Assembly: GCA_030600405.1 (NCBI GenBank)
Contig: JAUVMD010000001.1
Span: 1-20,551, forward strand
Reading direction: 5' to 3'
From: Nitrospirota bacterium
Lineage (GTDB): Bacteria; Nitrospinota; Nitrospinia; Nitrospinales; Nitrospinaceae
DNA length: 20,551 bases
In this document: one piece after another, positions 7,271-14,802 of the stretch
Position numbering within the stretch: the first letter of the stretch is position 1
Layout: every line of letters begins with the position of its first letter
Position numbers and translations under genes: made by a program
Notes under the pieces: generated by a model
Told to the model about the DNA's origin: nothing
Databases searched by the model: none
Seen by the model: only the letters and a program-made list of their open reading frames with translations

Positions 7271-7300
7271 GGCGGTTCCCCTACGGGACTGCCTTTTTTT
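7271..7300 (+). terminator. Strong intrinsic terminator
   Basis: A 9-bp stem (7271-7279 with 7285-7293, two G-U wobbles) with a 5-base loop is followed directly by seven T. It is the best terminator in the window. It probably ends csp read-through transcripts about 150 bases after the csp stop; a small RNA between 7190 and 7300 is an alternative. Confidence 0.8.
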
Positions 7301-7343
7301 ATTTCCTCAAAGTATCCGGCCAACTCGATGGTGTGTTTGGGGA

Positions 7344-7370
7344 TGGTGCGGAGGGGCGGGAATCGAACCC
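7344..7370 (-). pseudogene. tRNA 3'-end fragment (T-arm, acceptor strand and CCA)
   Basis: Read leftward, the segment has a T-arm (GTGGG, loop TTCGATT, CCCGC), an acceptor 3' strand and a terminal CCA. It equals the last 26 bases of tRNA-Leu at 8324-8349 apart from one extra G. No matching acceptor 5' strand, D-arm or anticodon arm is found at the right distance, so it is not a working tRNA. It may be an old attachment-site copy or a remnant of another tRNA gene. Confidence 0.6.
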
Positions 7371-7710
7371 ACCTGAATCTTAATATTTCTTAAAAAGTTG
7401 AACCCGCTGGGTGGCTTCAAAAGTGTCAGGTTTTGTGAGGTTTGCAGGGCGATCCGCCACTCAAATTATACAACTTGACCATTTCGCCTGTGGGAAACAA
7501 ATTGCAAAACAAAAAGGCCCTAAATGCTCCCATTCCAATGAAGGAGGTAACTGAAACAACATTGGGCCTTCTTAATATTCAAAAACAAACAGGATCAACC
7601 CAAAAGAAACATTTGTATAATTTGGGTGAAGCCTTACACTTTTAATATAGGAATTTGAAATTTTACGGGTTCAACCGAACACCGATAGCCAGTTGAAAAG
7701 GAGCGTCGCT
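7371..7710. other. Sparse intergenic region left of the small lipoprotein gene
   Basis: No convincing gene. A 67-codon TTG-started frame (7442-7645) lacks a ribosome site. The region contains the stem-loop 7514-7570. It also has a short inverted pair, CAGGGCGA near 7445 with TCGCCTG near 7485, enclosing a D-arm-like sequence on the minus strand. Confidence 0.4.
7514..7570 (-). repeat. Stem-loop, possibly a leftward terminator
   Basis: AAGGCCC (7514-7520) pairs with GGGCCTT (7564-7570), then after a 2-base bulge AATG pairs with CATT. The interior can fold further (CTCC 7527-7530 with GGAG 7543-7546). On the minus strand the stem is followed by a T-rich tract (TTTTTGTTTTG), the arrangement of a terminator, though the loop is long. 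No minus-strand gene is visible upstream. Confidence 0.4.
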
Positions 7711-8061
7711 GTGAAACAGATTGTCATTTTCGGGCTGATAGTATTTTTGAGCGGGTGCAGCATTCTCAAAACCAAAAACTACTCCCCTCCGGTTTTTGTG
7801 CAAATGAACGATGAATACCTGGACTCGTTTATTGGCAAGGACATCAGCACGGCACAAAAAATGTTCGGTTATAAATTCACCACCAATCAATTGGACGATA
7901 ACAGAAAAGCCTATATCTGGGAAATGGACCGGCAGATGGGTACTTTGCTTACTTCCACCAAAACCGTTCACTGCAGCTGGTCATTAATCACAGACCTCAA
8001 CCGCAAGATACTCGACACCCAGCGTACCGGGTACTGCCCTGCAGCCATCAAAATTCACTAA
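7711..8061 (+). CDS. Small hypothetical lipoprotein
   Basis: This 116-residue protein starts with a short signal peptide, MKQIVIFGLIVFLSGC, whose LSGC is a standard lipobox with lipidated Cys16. It should be tethered to the inner or outer membrane. The mature part is about 100 residues with WEMDRQMG in the middle and two cysteines near the end (HCSW and GYCP) that may form a disulfide. GTG 7711 is chosen over the upstream TTG 7693 because AAGGAG lies seven bases before it and the lipoprotein signal starts there. No known domain was recognised. It lies inside the interval bounded by tRNA 3'-end-like repeats. Confidence 0.82.
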   Translation: MKQIVIFGLIVFLSGCSILKTKNYSPPVFVQMNDEYLDSFIGKDISTAQKMFGYKFTTNQLDDNRKAYIWEMDRQMGTLLTSTKTVHCSWSLITDLNRKILDTQRTGYCPAAIKIH

Positions 8062-8277
8062 AGTCCCGATCCCGCTAAATGGCTGTTTCGCCGCTCAATT
8101 TAAAGAGATTTTTGGCGAGGTAATAGCTTGTATAGGTCAAGATGCATTCTCTTGAAATTTCTCCCGCGCCCCCGGTCTTATACCGGGTCCTCCAACATGA
8201 AATTTCCTATGTTCCCAGGGTGTTTGCTGTGCGGATTCCGCACGCAATGACACCAAAATTACACATAAGGTTCTGTC
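8062..8277. other. Intergenic region with two small hairpins
   Basis: It holds CCCGGT/ACCGGG (8171-8176 with 8182-8187, 5-base loop) and GTGCGG/CCGCAC (8229-8234 with 8238-8243, 3-base loop). Neither has a T-run, so they are not obvious terminators. No gene is seen. Confidence 0.45.
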
Positions 8278-8311
8278 AAAAAAAAGGGGTTGCAGCCGAA
8301 AGGCTTTAACC
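8278..8311 (-). terminator. Terminator of tRNA-Leu
   Basis: On the minus strand GGTT pairs with AACC and AGCC with GGCT (8288-8311, interrupted stem, TTTC loop), then CC and eight T (8285-8278). It begins 13 bases after the tRNA's CCA end. Confidence 0.65.
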
Positions 8312-8323
8312 TCTTAATTTATT

Positions 8324-8410
8324 TGGTGCGAGGGGCGGGAATCGAACCCGCACGAGGTTACCCTCACAGGATTTTAAGTCCTGGGCGTCTACCAATTCCG
8401 CCACCCTCGC
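8324..8410 (-). tRNA. tRNA-Leu (anticodon UAA)
   Basis: An 87-base class II tRNA. The acceptor GCGAGGG/CCCTCGC is perfect, with discriminator A and an encoded CCA (8326-8324). The D-arm contains GGAATTGGTAGAC. The anticodon stem CAGGA/TCCTG carries anticodon TAA at 8376-8374. A long variable arm (GAGGGTAACCTC) and a T-arm GCGGG-TTCGATT-CCCGC follow. The variable arm, A73 and UAA anticodon identify leucine. It reads UUA and UUG codons. It is transcribed leftward, with a terminator close behind. Confidence 0.97.
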
Positions 8411-8467
8411 TTGCAATGTAAGATTAGGGAGCCTGCTTCCCGCTGGCGCGGAAAAAATCCCGGAGAT

Positions 8468-8496
8468 CACCGAAGAAATGTAACAGGTTTTCGGTG
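8468..8496. repeat. Small inverted repeat between tRNA-Leu and nfu
   Basis: CACCGAA (8468-8474) and TTCGGTG (8490-8496) form a 7-bp stem with a 15-base loop. It lies in the 225-base gap upstream of the Nfu-type gene and could be part of its leader or an operator. No known element was recognised. Confidence 0.35.
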
Positions 8497-8635
8497 AAAA
8501 ACCAATCCCACCAGTGGAAGGAATTGAATCCATTGCCTGCTGGTCCGCATCTAATCCCGAAACGCTTCAAAACCGGCCCTCCCCATAGAATCACCGGAAC
8601 CGAGCGAATCCCTATCACTGCATTAAGGAAACTGA

Positions 8636-9247
8636 ATGGAAGCTCAGACACGAAAGTTCATGGTCGTGGCAACGGAGCCGACTCCCAATCCGGCGGCTCT
8701 CAAGTTCAACCTCAATACCCGGGCCATCGCCCACGGCATGCGCTCGTTCAACAACGATATAGAGGCCGAAGGCGATCCGTTCGCCGAAACCCTGTTCAGC
8801 TTCGGCGTAGTCACTGCTTTGCTCATCCAGGACCGCTTCGTGTCCGTCACCCTCGACTCCGCCGAGGAGTGGGAACTCTTGATCGATCCCATCATCCAGA
8901 CCATCGAGGAGTCGCTGGTCTATTACGACAATGCGGAGGAAGCAGGCGAAAAGAAAAAAACCCTTCTCGACGAAATAGACCTTAAAAATTTCGACACGTT
9001 CAGCGACCCCGTCAAGGCGGAAGTCATCGACGCCTACATGGATGAACACATCCGGCCCCTGCTGGCGGCGGACGGCGGCAATATACTGGTCGAAGACTTC
9101 GAAAACAGCGTCCTGCGGATCCGCTACCAGGGCGCCTGCGGCAGTTGCTCGAAGGCGGAGTCCGGCACGCTGGCGGCGATCCAAAGAATCCTGCAAAAGA
9201 ATCTTTCCCCCGATCTATCCGTTCTCATTGAGCGAGGTAGTATATAA
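8636..9247 (+). CDS. Nfu-type iron-sulfur cluster scaffold/carrier
   Basis: This 203-residue protein has two parts. Residues 10-100 form an Nfu N-terminal domain opening with TEPTPNPAALKFNLN and containing DPFAETLFSF. Residues 125-200 form a NifU C-terminal domain with LLAADGGNI and the cluster-binding pair C168-G-S-C171 in YQGACGSC. The family assembles or carries 4Fe-4S clusters to client proteins in the cytoplasm, usually through a dimer sharing the two CxxC motifs. The canonical CPSS tail is CSKA here, but both cysteines are kept, so function is expected. ATG 8636 has AAGGAA in front; an in-frame ATG at 8660 sits nearer the usual family start. It is followed 61 bases later by a same-strand gene of unknown function. 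Confidence 0.92.
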   Translation: MEAQTRKFMVVATEPTPNPAALKFNLNTRAIAHGMRSFNNDIEAEGDPFAETLFSFGVVTALLIQDRFVSVTLDSAEEWELLIDPIIQTIEESLVYYDNAEEAGEKKKTLLDEIDLKNFDTFSDPVKAEVIDAYMDEHIRPLLAADGGNILVEDFENSVLRIRYQGACGSCSKAESGTLAAIQRILQKNLSPDLSVLIERGSI

Positions 9248-9308
9248 TCGTTGCCATCCGATTGATTTTCGAAATCCGTAGGTCAAACGCCTCACGGAAT
9301 AATTTCGC

Positions 9309-10148
9309 ATGCGCGACCCGAAACGTATTCTCAAAAAAATTCTGAGTGAAGGCACCGACCTGACCCCGTTCGAGCAGTCGGGCGAGCCGTTGGACTTGCT
9401 GGTCGAAACCCTGCGCGAGGTGAATCGCATCCGCAAGGGACGGCTATGGCTGATCGACCAGTCCGGCACCGATCCCGCCCTGTCGCCGGAAAGATTCCAC
9501 CGCCTGCTGGATTTTCCGGAGATCAATTACACGGAAGAGGCCGACCGCAACCTCGACGTCGTTCAACATTCGCTCAAGGAAACGCGCCAACCCGATGACC
9601 CGGTGAGCATCGCCCATCTCAATACCTGCCTGCGGGAACTGTACAAGGACCTGTCGGGTCTCAACGATCTCAAAAAAAAGGAACATTCCCAACTGCACCT
9701 GGCGCCTTACATGACCGGCGACCTGGTCGACCGGGTCACAAGCCATGTGCAACAACTGCGACTGCTCGATTGGCGAGGGGTGGGTTATCTGCTGACCGGA
9801 TGGCAGGCGCGGTCCATTGAAAAAGATTTTGAAGCGCTGTTTCCCGAAGCGCGGCGGGCGCATCCTTTAAGAAAAAACCTCAACGCGATTCAACTGGAGT
9901 TGGGATTTTACCACCGGTGCCTGGAGATCAACATCAAGTGGGCGGTGACGGGACTGGATCTGTTCGGCGTTCTGCGCCAGGATATGCTCAGCCAGACGAT
10001 CGACAATCTTTCCGAGCTTGGCAACGGCTTATGGAATCTCGTGTATAACGGCGCGCAACTCCCCACCACACTCGAACTCGCCGGCATCCGCTTCAGCGAC
10101 ATCACCACCCTCTTCGACACCGACCAAGTACCTCTCACCGTCGTATAA
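9309..10148 (+). CDS. Hypothetical helical protein downstream of nfu
   Basis: This 279-residue soluble protein is not recognised. It has no signal peptide, membrane segment or cysteine-rich motif. It is mostly amphipathic helix (for example LDLLVETLREVNRIRKG and HLNTCLRELYKDLSGLNDLKKKEH). There is a Trp-rich central segment (LLDWRGVGYLLTGWQARSIE) and a long helical C-half. The codon pattern matches the nfu gene, which it follows by 61 bases on the same strand, so co-transcription is plausible. The start ATG 9309 has a poor ribosome site (CGGAAT far upstream). A role linked to Fe-S biogenesis is suggested only by position. Confidence 0.85.
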   Translation: MRDPKRILKKILSEGTDLTPFEQSGEPLDLLVETLREVNRIRKGRLWLIDQSGTDPALSPERFHRLLDFPEINYTEEADRNLDVVQHSLKETRQPDDPVSIAHLNTCLRELYKDLSGLNDLKKKEHSQLHLAPYMTGDLVDRVTSHVQQLRLLDWRGVGYLLTGWQARSIEKDFEALFPEARRAHPLRKNLNAIQLELGFYHRCLEINIKWAVTGLDLFGVLRQDMLSQTIDNLSELGNGLWNLVYNGAQLPTTLELAGIRFSDITTLFDTDQVPLTVV

Positions 10149-10186
10149 ATAATAGTTAATTTAATTAATTAAGGAAGGGAGAATGA

Positions 10187-10969
10187 TTAATCTCCGGTGA
10201 GGATGGACCAGGCCATATTGCGGTTGGAACCGCCGGCGTTACCCTGGCGACTTATGATCAACAGGCCGATGTCCTGCGAATCTTCAAACCAACCGTACGC
10301 GGTCTCCAATGCTTCTTGCGGCGCAATGCCCTGTCCCAGCATTTCGTAGGTCCGGTAGGCAGTGAGGTTGAGGGTAATCGATTCGCCATGCCCGGTCGCG
10401 CACACCGCGCCATGTTCTCCCACGTACAATCCACAGCCGATCAGCGGCACGTCGCCCACCCGACCGGGACGTGACCCGCCGGTGCCGCCGGTGCTAAGCG
10501 CAGCGGCGAACTGATCGCCGTCGAACACCACAGCGCCCACGGTATCGGTGCCCGGCGCATGGGATTCAATCCGGGTCAGGTCCACTTTTTTAAATCCCAG
10601 TTCGACGGCGTATTGATGCGCGTCTTCCCCGGTCAATAACTGATATTCGGAGTCCGCCACACCGCAGGCGACGTGTATGGGATTTTTGATGTGCTGGATC
10701 TCCGAAACCGCCCCGAAGCGACGACGACTGTCCATGCAGGCGGCATCCATCCGTACCGATCCGTCGGTACGTTTGCGCGATCCCGTTCCGGCGTTGAAGC
10801 GGGAATCATCTTCCAGGATAGCTACCGCCCGGCAGACCGCTTCCAGAACGGGAGTTCGGGCCTGCATCAACTCCAAACCGAGTTGGCAGGCGCGGTCGGT
10901 GCCGTCGGAGTGGGCATTGTCGGACCCGGCCCCGCCGTGGGCCAGTATGATGAGCTGTTTTCCGGGCAT
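10187..10969 (-). CDS. Isoaspartyl peptidase / plant-type L-asparaginase (Ntn hydrolase)
   Basis: This 260-residue cytoplasmic precursor shows the family start HGGAGS, the FNAGTGS segment and the autocleavage site GTDTVGAVVFD, where T143 becomes the N-terminal nucleophile of the beta subunit. Then follow STGGTGGSRPGRVGDVPLIGCG and CATGHGE, which line the active site. These enzymes hydrolyse isoaspartyl dipeptides and L-asparagine after self-cleavage. At 260 residues it is somewhat shorter than the usual 300 or more. The open frame continues upstream to 11029, but ATG 10969 (MPGKQLIILAHGGAG) fits the family start and has AGGAAAGGAAG before it. It diverges from the zinc-ribbon gene with an 81-base gap. 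Confidence 0.93.
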   Translation of the reverse strand: MPGKQLIILAHGGAGSDNAHSDGTDRACQLGLELMQARTPVLEAVCRAVAILEDDSRFNAGTGSRKRTDGSVRMDAACMDSRRRFGAVSEIQHIKNPIHVACGVADSEYQLLTGEDAHQYAVELGFKKVDLTRIESHAPGTDTVGAVVFDGDQFAAALSTGGTGGSRPGRVGDVPLIGCGLYVGEHGAVCATGHGESITLNLTAYRTYEMLGQGIAPQEALETAYGWFEDSQDIGLLIISRQGNAGGSNRNMAWSILTGD

Positions 10970-11050
10970 CTTCTTCCTTTCCTCTTTGGCTTGAGGGACA
11001 GATGGCGTATGATGTCCCCATCGATTCATCCCAATGCCGGATTCGAGATT

Positions 11051-11431
11051 ATGGTCAAATTTTGCTTGCAGTGCAAGAACGCGTTCTGGGGCGGCCAGTT
11101 TTGCCCCAAATGCGAGGGCGAGGTGGAATTGCTCGATGCCGCCGTGCCGGAGAACCAGAAGTACCTGAGCGAACTCAATATCGACGTCCGGCCCAAGTAC
11201 TACGCCCGAAGCTCCATGTTGCTCACCTGCTTCGGGTTCATTATGGCCCTGCCGCTGGGAATGTTCATCTTTATAAGGGGGATGGGAGAAACCGGCAATG
11301 TCGGCCTGTGGGCCGGTATCGGCATCGGCACCATCGTTCTGATCTCCTGGGGTTCCTGGGTCCTCTCCGCCAAACTGTTCAACAAACAGATGGAAGTCGT
11401 CAAAGACACCAAAGAACCGCAGTTGGACTGA
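11051..11431 (+). CDS. Zinc-ribbon membrane protein with two helices
   Basis: This 126-residue protein carries an N-terminal zinc ribbon, C5-x2-C8 and C18-x2-C21 (CLQCKNAFWGGQFCPKC). About 45 polar residues follow, then two membrane helices at roughly residues 55-78 and 85-107, and a short charged tail. Such proteins are widespread and mostly uncharacterised; the ribbon probably binds Zn2+ for protein contacts. ATG 11051 is favoured because it places the zinc ribbon at the N-terminus; the ribosome site is weak, and the frame is open far upstream, with other ATGs near 11010. It is convergent with purD, leaving 27 bases between the stops. Confidence 0.82.
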   Translation: MVKFCLQCKNAFWGGQFCPKCEGEVELLDAAVPENQKYLSELNIDVRPKYYARSSMLLTCFGFIMALPLGMFIFIRGMGETGNVGLWAGIGIGTIVLISWGSWVLSAKLFNKQMEVVKDTKEPQLD

Positions 11432-11458
11432 GGATTCTCTACACCCTCGGCGGTAAAA

Positions 11459-12721
11459 TCAGAGGGCTTTTTGGCCGATGTCTTTGCGGAATTGAGCACC
11501 CTGCCACTGGATTTTGTCGACCGCCTGGTAAGCTTTTTCAATCGCCTTTTGCACATTGCCTCCCAACGCAGTGACACCGAGTACCCGGCCGCCGCTGGTG
11601 ACGATATCGTCTCCCACTTGTTGCGTGCCTGCATGAAACACGGTGACTCCCGGCAGCGAGTTGGCCTGATCGAGACCGCGGATCGGCCGGCCCTTTTCAT
11701 ACAATCCAGGATAGCCCTCCGACGCCATCACCACACACACCGCCGTGTCGCGTTTCCATTCCAGCGAACACGAATCCAGGGTGCCGTCGGCACAGGCTTC
11801 CATGATGGGAACGATGTCGCTCTGCATCCGCACCATCAGCGGCTGGGTTTCCGGATCGCCAAACCGCGCGTTGAACTCCAGCGTCTTGGGACCGCTGGGA
11901 GTGATCATCAACCCCGCATACAAAACGCCCTGGTAAGGAGTGCCCTCCGCCCGCATGCCATTGACGGCGGGAACCATGATCTGGTCGATCACCTTCTGTT
12001 TGAGTTCGGGAGTGAAAATGGGAGCCGGGGAATAGGCGCCCATGCCGCCGGTGTTGGGTCCGGTATCGCCGTCGAACACCGCTTTGTGATCCTGCGCGGC
12101 TTCCATCGGGAGCACCGTGGTGCCGTCGGTGAACGCCAGCAGGGACACCTCCTGCCCTTCCAGCCGTTCCTCGATGATGATGCGGTTGCCCGACTCTCCG
12201 AAAACTTTATCGTTCATGATCTGGCCGATGGCAGCCACCGCTTCCGCTTCGTTGGCGCACACAAAGACACCCTTTCCCGCCGCCAGTCCGTCAGCCTTCA
12301 CCACCTGCGGACCTTTGCCCTTAAGATAAGCGCGCGCTTCTTCCGGGTCATCGAACGCCGCGTATGCCGCAGTGGGGATACTATACTTCTGCATCAGGTT
12401 TTTGGAGAAGGCTTTACTGCCCTCGAGTTGTGCGGCTTTCGCGGAAGGACCGAACACTTTCAACCCCCTCTCCTGAAACCGGTCGGCGAGACCCAGCACG
12501 AGCGGTTGTTCCGGCCCCACCACCGTCAGGTCGATGGATTGGTCGAGTGCGAATTGCAAGAGGCCGTCGAAATCGTCAGCGGGGATGTCGAGGTTGGTGG
12601 CCCCCTGTGCCGTTCCGGGGTTGCCCGGCGCGCAAAACAGTTCAGTCACTTGCGGGCTTTGCGCAATTTTCCAGGCCAGGGCATGCTCGCGCCCGCCGCC
12701 ACCGATAATGAGAATTTTCAT
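11459..12721 (-). CDS. purD: Phosphoribosylamine-glycine ligase (GAR synthetase)
   Basis: This 420-residue protein has the normal length for PurD. The N-terminal fold begins MKILIIGGGGREHALAWKI, with the PGNPGTA loop and VVGPEQPL. The ATP-grasp domain shows KADGLAAGKGV, EERLEGQEVSLLAF, AAQDHKAVFDGD and GPNTGGMGAYSPAP, with the Mg-ATP binding EFNARFGDPETQ near residue 290. It ligates glycine to phosphoribosylamine with ATP, step two of purine synthesis, in the cytoplasm. ATG 12721 has GGAG six bases upstream and matches the family start; an open frame upstream to 12859 is ignored. No other pur gene is adjacent. It looks complete and functional. Confidence 0.98.
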   Translation of the reverse strand: MKILIIGGGGREHALAWKIAQSPQVTELFCAPGNPGTAQGATNLDIPADDFDGLLQFALDQSIDLTVVGPEQPLVLGLADRFQERGLKVFGPSAKAAQLEGSKAFSKNLMQKYSIPTAAYAAFDDPEEARAYLKGKGPQVVKADGLAAGKGVFVCANEAEAVAAIGQIMNDKVFGESGNRIIIEERLEGQEVSLLAFTDGTTVLPMEAAQDHKAVFDGDTGPNTGGMGAYSPAPIFTPELKQKVIDQIMVPAVNGMRAEGTPYQGVLYAGLMITPSGPKTLEFNARFGDPETQPLMVRMQSDIVPIMEACADGTLDSCSLEWKRDTAVCVVMASEGYPGLYEKGRPIRGLDQANSLPGVTVFHAGTQQVGDDIVTSGGRVLGVTALGGNVQKAIEKAYQAVDKIQWQGAQFRKDIGQKAL

Positions 12722-12868
12722 AATATTCTCCGGGTTGAGAGTCTCATCCGGCCGGTTAAAAAAGATGACTGTATATAAAACCGGGGCGGGAAACAAGCTT
12801 AAACCGGTTGATTTCATGAACCCAACGCCGGACGGAACGCCGCCGATTCCAAGACGCATGAGATTTTC

Positions 12869-12897
12869 CTGAAATTTTTAATCCCTTGCTTTACAAT
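12869..12897 (+). promoter_or_regulatory. Possible promoter of the mlaC-GHMP kinase pair
   Basis: TACAAT (12892-12897) lies 17 bases after CTGAAA (12869-12874), four of six matches to the -35 consensus. It would give a leader of about 105 bases. It lies in the 289-base divergent gap with purD. Confidence 0.4.
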
Positions 12898-13010
12898 GGA
12901 TTATATGGCCGTACGGAAGCTTGGGAGGACCTTGTACCTACCTCTTCTTGGTTCAACTCCTATTCGGCGATATTGGAATGTTGTTAGTGTCATCTACGGA
13001 AGGATCGACC

Positions 13011-13664
13011 ATGAACAAAACAATTCTTCGAAACCAATGGTGGATCATCGGATTTTCATTGGTGTTGATTTTGGGAGCCGGGAAAGCGGTTCAAGCCTCG
13101 GGAATTACCGAAGGGCTCAAAGCCACCATCGATCAGGTGATCAACGTGGTGACCGATCCCCAATACAAAAACGATCGCACGACCCGGCGGACCAAAATGA
13201 AGGACATCATCTTTCCCAAGTTCAACTTCCTGGAAATGGGCAAACGTTCTCTGGGGAAAAAGCACTGGAAGAAAATAACTCCCGAGGAACGAAAGGCCTT
13301 TGTCGATGTGTTCGGCAAACTTTTGGAAAATTCCTACGCCAACAAACTCGAAAATTACTCAGACGAAAAAATCAATTACGTCGACGAAATCGTCAAAGGC
13401 AAATACGCCATGGTTAAAACCGAAGTGGTGCGCAAAAACGGTTCGATCAACGTCGATTATAAATTGATCGAGAGCCCGAGCGAGTGGCGGGTATACGATA
13501 TCGTGATTGAAGGAGTAAGTTTGATCAAGAATTACAGGTCCCAGTTCGGCAAGGTTATACATAATGATTCCTTCGATACGTTGATGGATAAATTGAACGC
13601 CAAAGTAAAGGAACTGGAAGTCGGCGAAAACGACGTTAAAGAAGAAAATAAAGATAAAATCTGA
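13011..13664 (+). CDS. MlaC-type periplasmic phospholipid-binding protein
   Basis: This 217-residue protein starts with a signal peptide (MNKTILRNQWWIIGFSLVLI, cleavage near VQA-S at about 30). The mature part follows the MlaC/Ttg2D pattern. It has a helix with TIDQVINVV, then FNFLEMGKRSLGKKHWKKIT-PEERKAF, FGKLLENSYANKLENYSDE, the sheet (VVRKNGSINVDYKL), and WRVYDIVIEGVSLIKNYRSQF, which is the hallmark of the family. MlaC carries phospholipids across the periplasm between the outer membrane MlaA complex and the inner membrane MlaFEDB transporter. None of the other mla genes is adjacent. The C-terminus ends in a charged tail. ATG 13011 has GAAGGA upstream. It is followed 28 bases later by a sugar kinase gene. 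Confidence 0.92.
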   Translation: MNKTILRNQWWIIGFSLVLILGAGKAVQASGITEGLKATIDQVINVVTDPQYKNDRTTRRTKMKDIIFPKFNFLEMGKRSLGKKHWKKITPEERKAFVDVFGKLLENSYANKLENYSDEKINYVDEIVKGKYAMVKTEVVRKNGSINVDYKLIESPSEWRVYDIVIEGVSLIKNYRSQFGKVIHNDSFDTLMDKLNAKVKELEVGENDVKEENKDKI

Positions 13665-13692
13665 CTTATTCCCACCCACCCTTTGAGCAAAC

Positions 13693-14688
13693 ATGATCCT
13701 AAGCTCGGCTCCCACGCGAATCGATCTGGCCGGCGGCACGCTGGACCTGTGGCCGCTCCATCTTTTTTTCGATAACCCACCGACCCTGAACGCGGCGATT
13801 GATTTGTACGCCTCGGTGGAATTGACCGCCCGGCGAGATAAAGTCATCGTCATCGAATCCCGCGATCTGGGACGTAAAGCAAAGTTCCGCAACCTCGCCG
13901 CCCTGCCCGAAAGGCACCCCCTGGTATTACTCATCAAACTGGTTCGGTTTTACCAACCGAAAACCGGCTTGCATCTGATTACGGACTGCCAGGCCCCGGC
14001 GGGATCCGGTATCGGTGGTTCCTCGGCATTGAACATCGCCTTGAACGGTGCACTCAGCCGTTTCACGAAGAGACATTACAACCGTGAACAGATGATCGCA
14101 ATTGCCCGGAACATCGAAACCCAGGTCATCGACGTGCCTGCCGGGACCCAGGATTATTATTCCGCCATGTACGGCGGGGTGCAGTCCATCCAACCGGGAA
14201 TGGTAAAGACAACACCGCGGCATCTGCCGATGGATCTTAAAGACCTCAACCAACGGTTTGTGTTGTGTTACACGGGCCAGCCGCATCACTCCGGCATCAA
14301 TAACTGGTCGGTGTACAAGAAAGTCATCGACGGCAATCCGAAAGCGCATAAAAGTCTGTCACGCATCGCCGAGGTGGCGCGCCGAATGGAGAAATCATTG
14401 GAGCAAGGCCGGTTGACCCGGTTCGATCATTGGTTCAACGAGGAGTGGAAAGCCCGCAAAGCGCTGGCAACGGGCATCAGCACCGCATCCATGGACCGCA
14501 TGATCCTCGCCGCGAAAAAGAAAGGCGCACTGGCCGCGAAAGTATGTGGCGCCGGCGGGGGCGGGTGTGTCGCCTTTTTTGTTCCTCCCCGGAAACGGGA
14601 GGCTGTCACTCAGACTCTGCAGGAGCACGGCGGCAACTTATTGGATTTCAAGTTTGTATCCCGAGGATTGCGGGTCAATCGTTCCTGA
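13693..14688 (+). CDS. GHMP-family sugar kinase (D-glycero-D-manno-heptose 7-phosphate kinase-like)
   Basis: A 331-residue cytoplasmic kinase. Motif 1 is APTRIDLAGGTLDLWP (residues 6-21), motif 2 the ATP loop PAGSGIGGSSALN (about 102-114), and motif 3 CGAGGGGCVAFF near residue 290. The arrangement resembles heptose 7-phosphate kinase (HddA) and related fucose/mevalonate-type kinases. HddA makes D-glycero-D-manno-heptose 1,7-bisphosphate for GDP-heptose used in surface polysaccharides, but substrate cannot be assigned by sequence alone. It follows mlaC by 28 bases, so co-transcription is likely, linking lipid transport and envelope sugar metabolism by position only. ATG 13693 has little ribosome site but gives the family start. 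Confidence 0.88.
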   Translation: MILSSAPTRIDLAGGTLDLWPLHLFFDNPPTLNAAIDLYASVELTARRDKVIVIESRDLGRKAKFRNLAALPERHPLVLLIKLVRFYQPKTGLHLITDCQAPAGSGIGGSSALNIALNGALSRFTKRHYNREQMIAIARNIETQVIDVPAGTQDYYSAMYGGVQSIQPGMVKTTPRHLPMDLKDLNQRFVLCYTGQPHHSGINNWSVYKKVIDGNPKAHKSLSRIAEVARRMEKSLEQGRLTRFDHWFNEEWKARKALATGISTASMDRMILAAKKKGALAAKVCGAGGGGCVAFFVPPRKREAVTQTLQEHGGNLLDFKFVSRGLRVNRS

Positions 14689-14713
14689 AAATCTCTGGAA
14701 TCCGGATGATTAT

Positions 14714-14744
14714 TTGATCCCTCCGAATCGGGCTGGGGTATAAT
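14714..14744 (+). promoter_or_regulatory. Possible promoter of the membrane-anchored TPR gene
   Basis: A perfect TATAAT (14739-14744) lies after TTGATC (14714-14719) with a long 19-base spacer. It is about 58 bases upstream of ATG 14803. The -10 is strong and the -35 is poorly spaced. Confidence 0.4.
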
Positions 14745-14802
14745 TGAATAGCAAATGGGGATGCGGCGATTTCCTGTTTTTTAAATTCTCCACTCCGGTC
14801 TT

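Noticed and set aside
7344..7440. A complete tRNA, including a selenocysteine tRNA because 13 bases separate the T-loop from the discriminator
   Set aside because: No complementary acceptor 5' strand, D-arm or suitable anticodon arm is found at a workable distance, and the discriminator is A rather than G.
7344..7640. A tmRNA gene, because of the tRNA-like 3' end
   Set aside because: No tmRNA 5' end (a TTCGACGG-type segment) and no tag-peptide frame are seen on the minus strand.
7442..7645. A 67-codon TTG-started plus frame
   Set aside because: No ribosome site, and it runs through a stem-loop and noncoding-looking sequence.
8615..9196. A 193-codon minus-strand frame
   Set aside because: It is antisense to the Nfu-type gene, whose CGSC and ADGGNI motifs fix the plus strand.
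11471..12778. A 435-codon open frame on the plus strand
   Set aside because: It is antisense to purD over its whole length, has no ribosome site and shows His/Arg-rich low-quality composition. The PurD motifs settle the strand.
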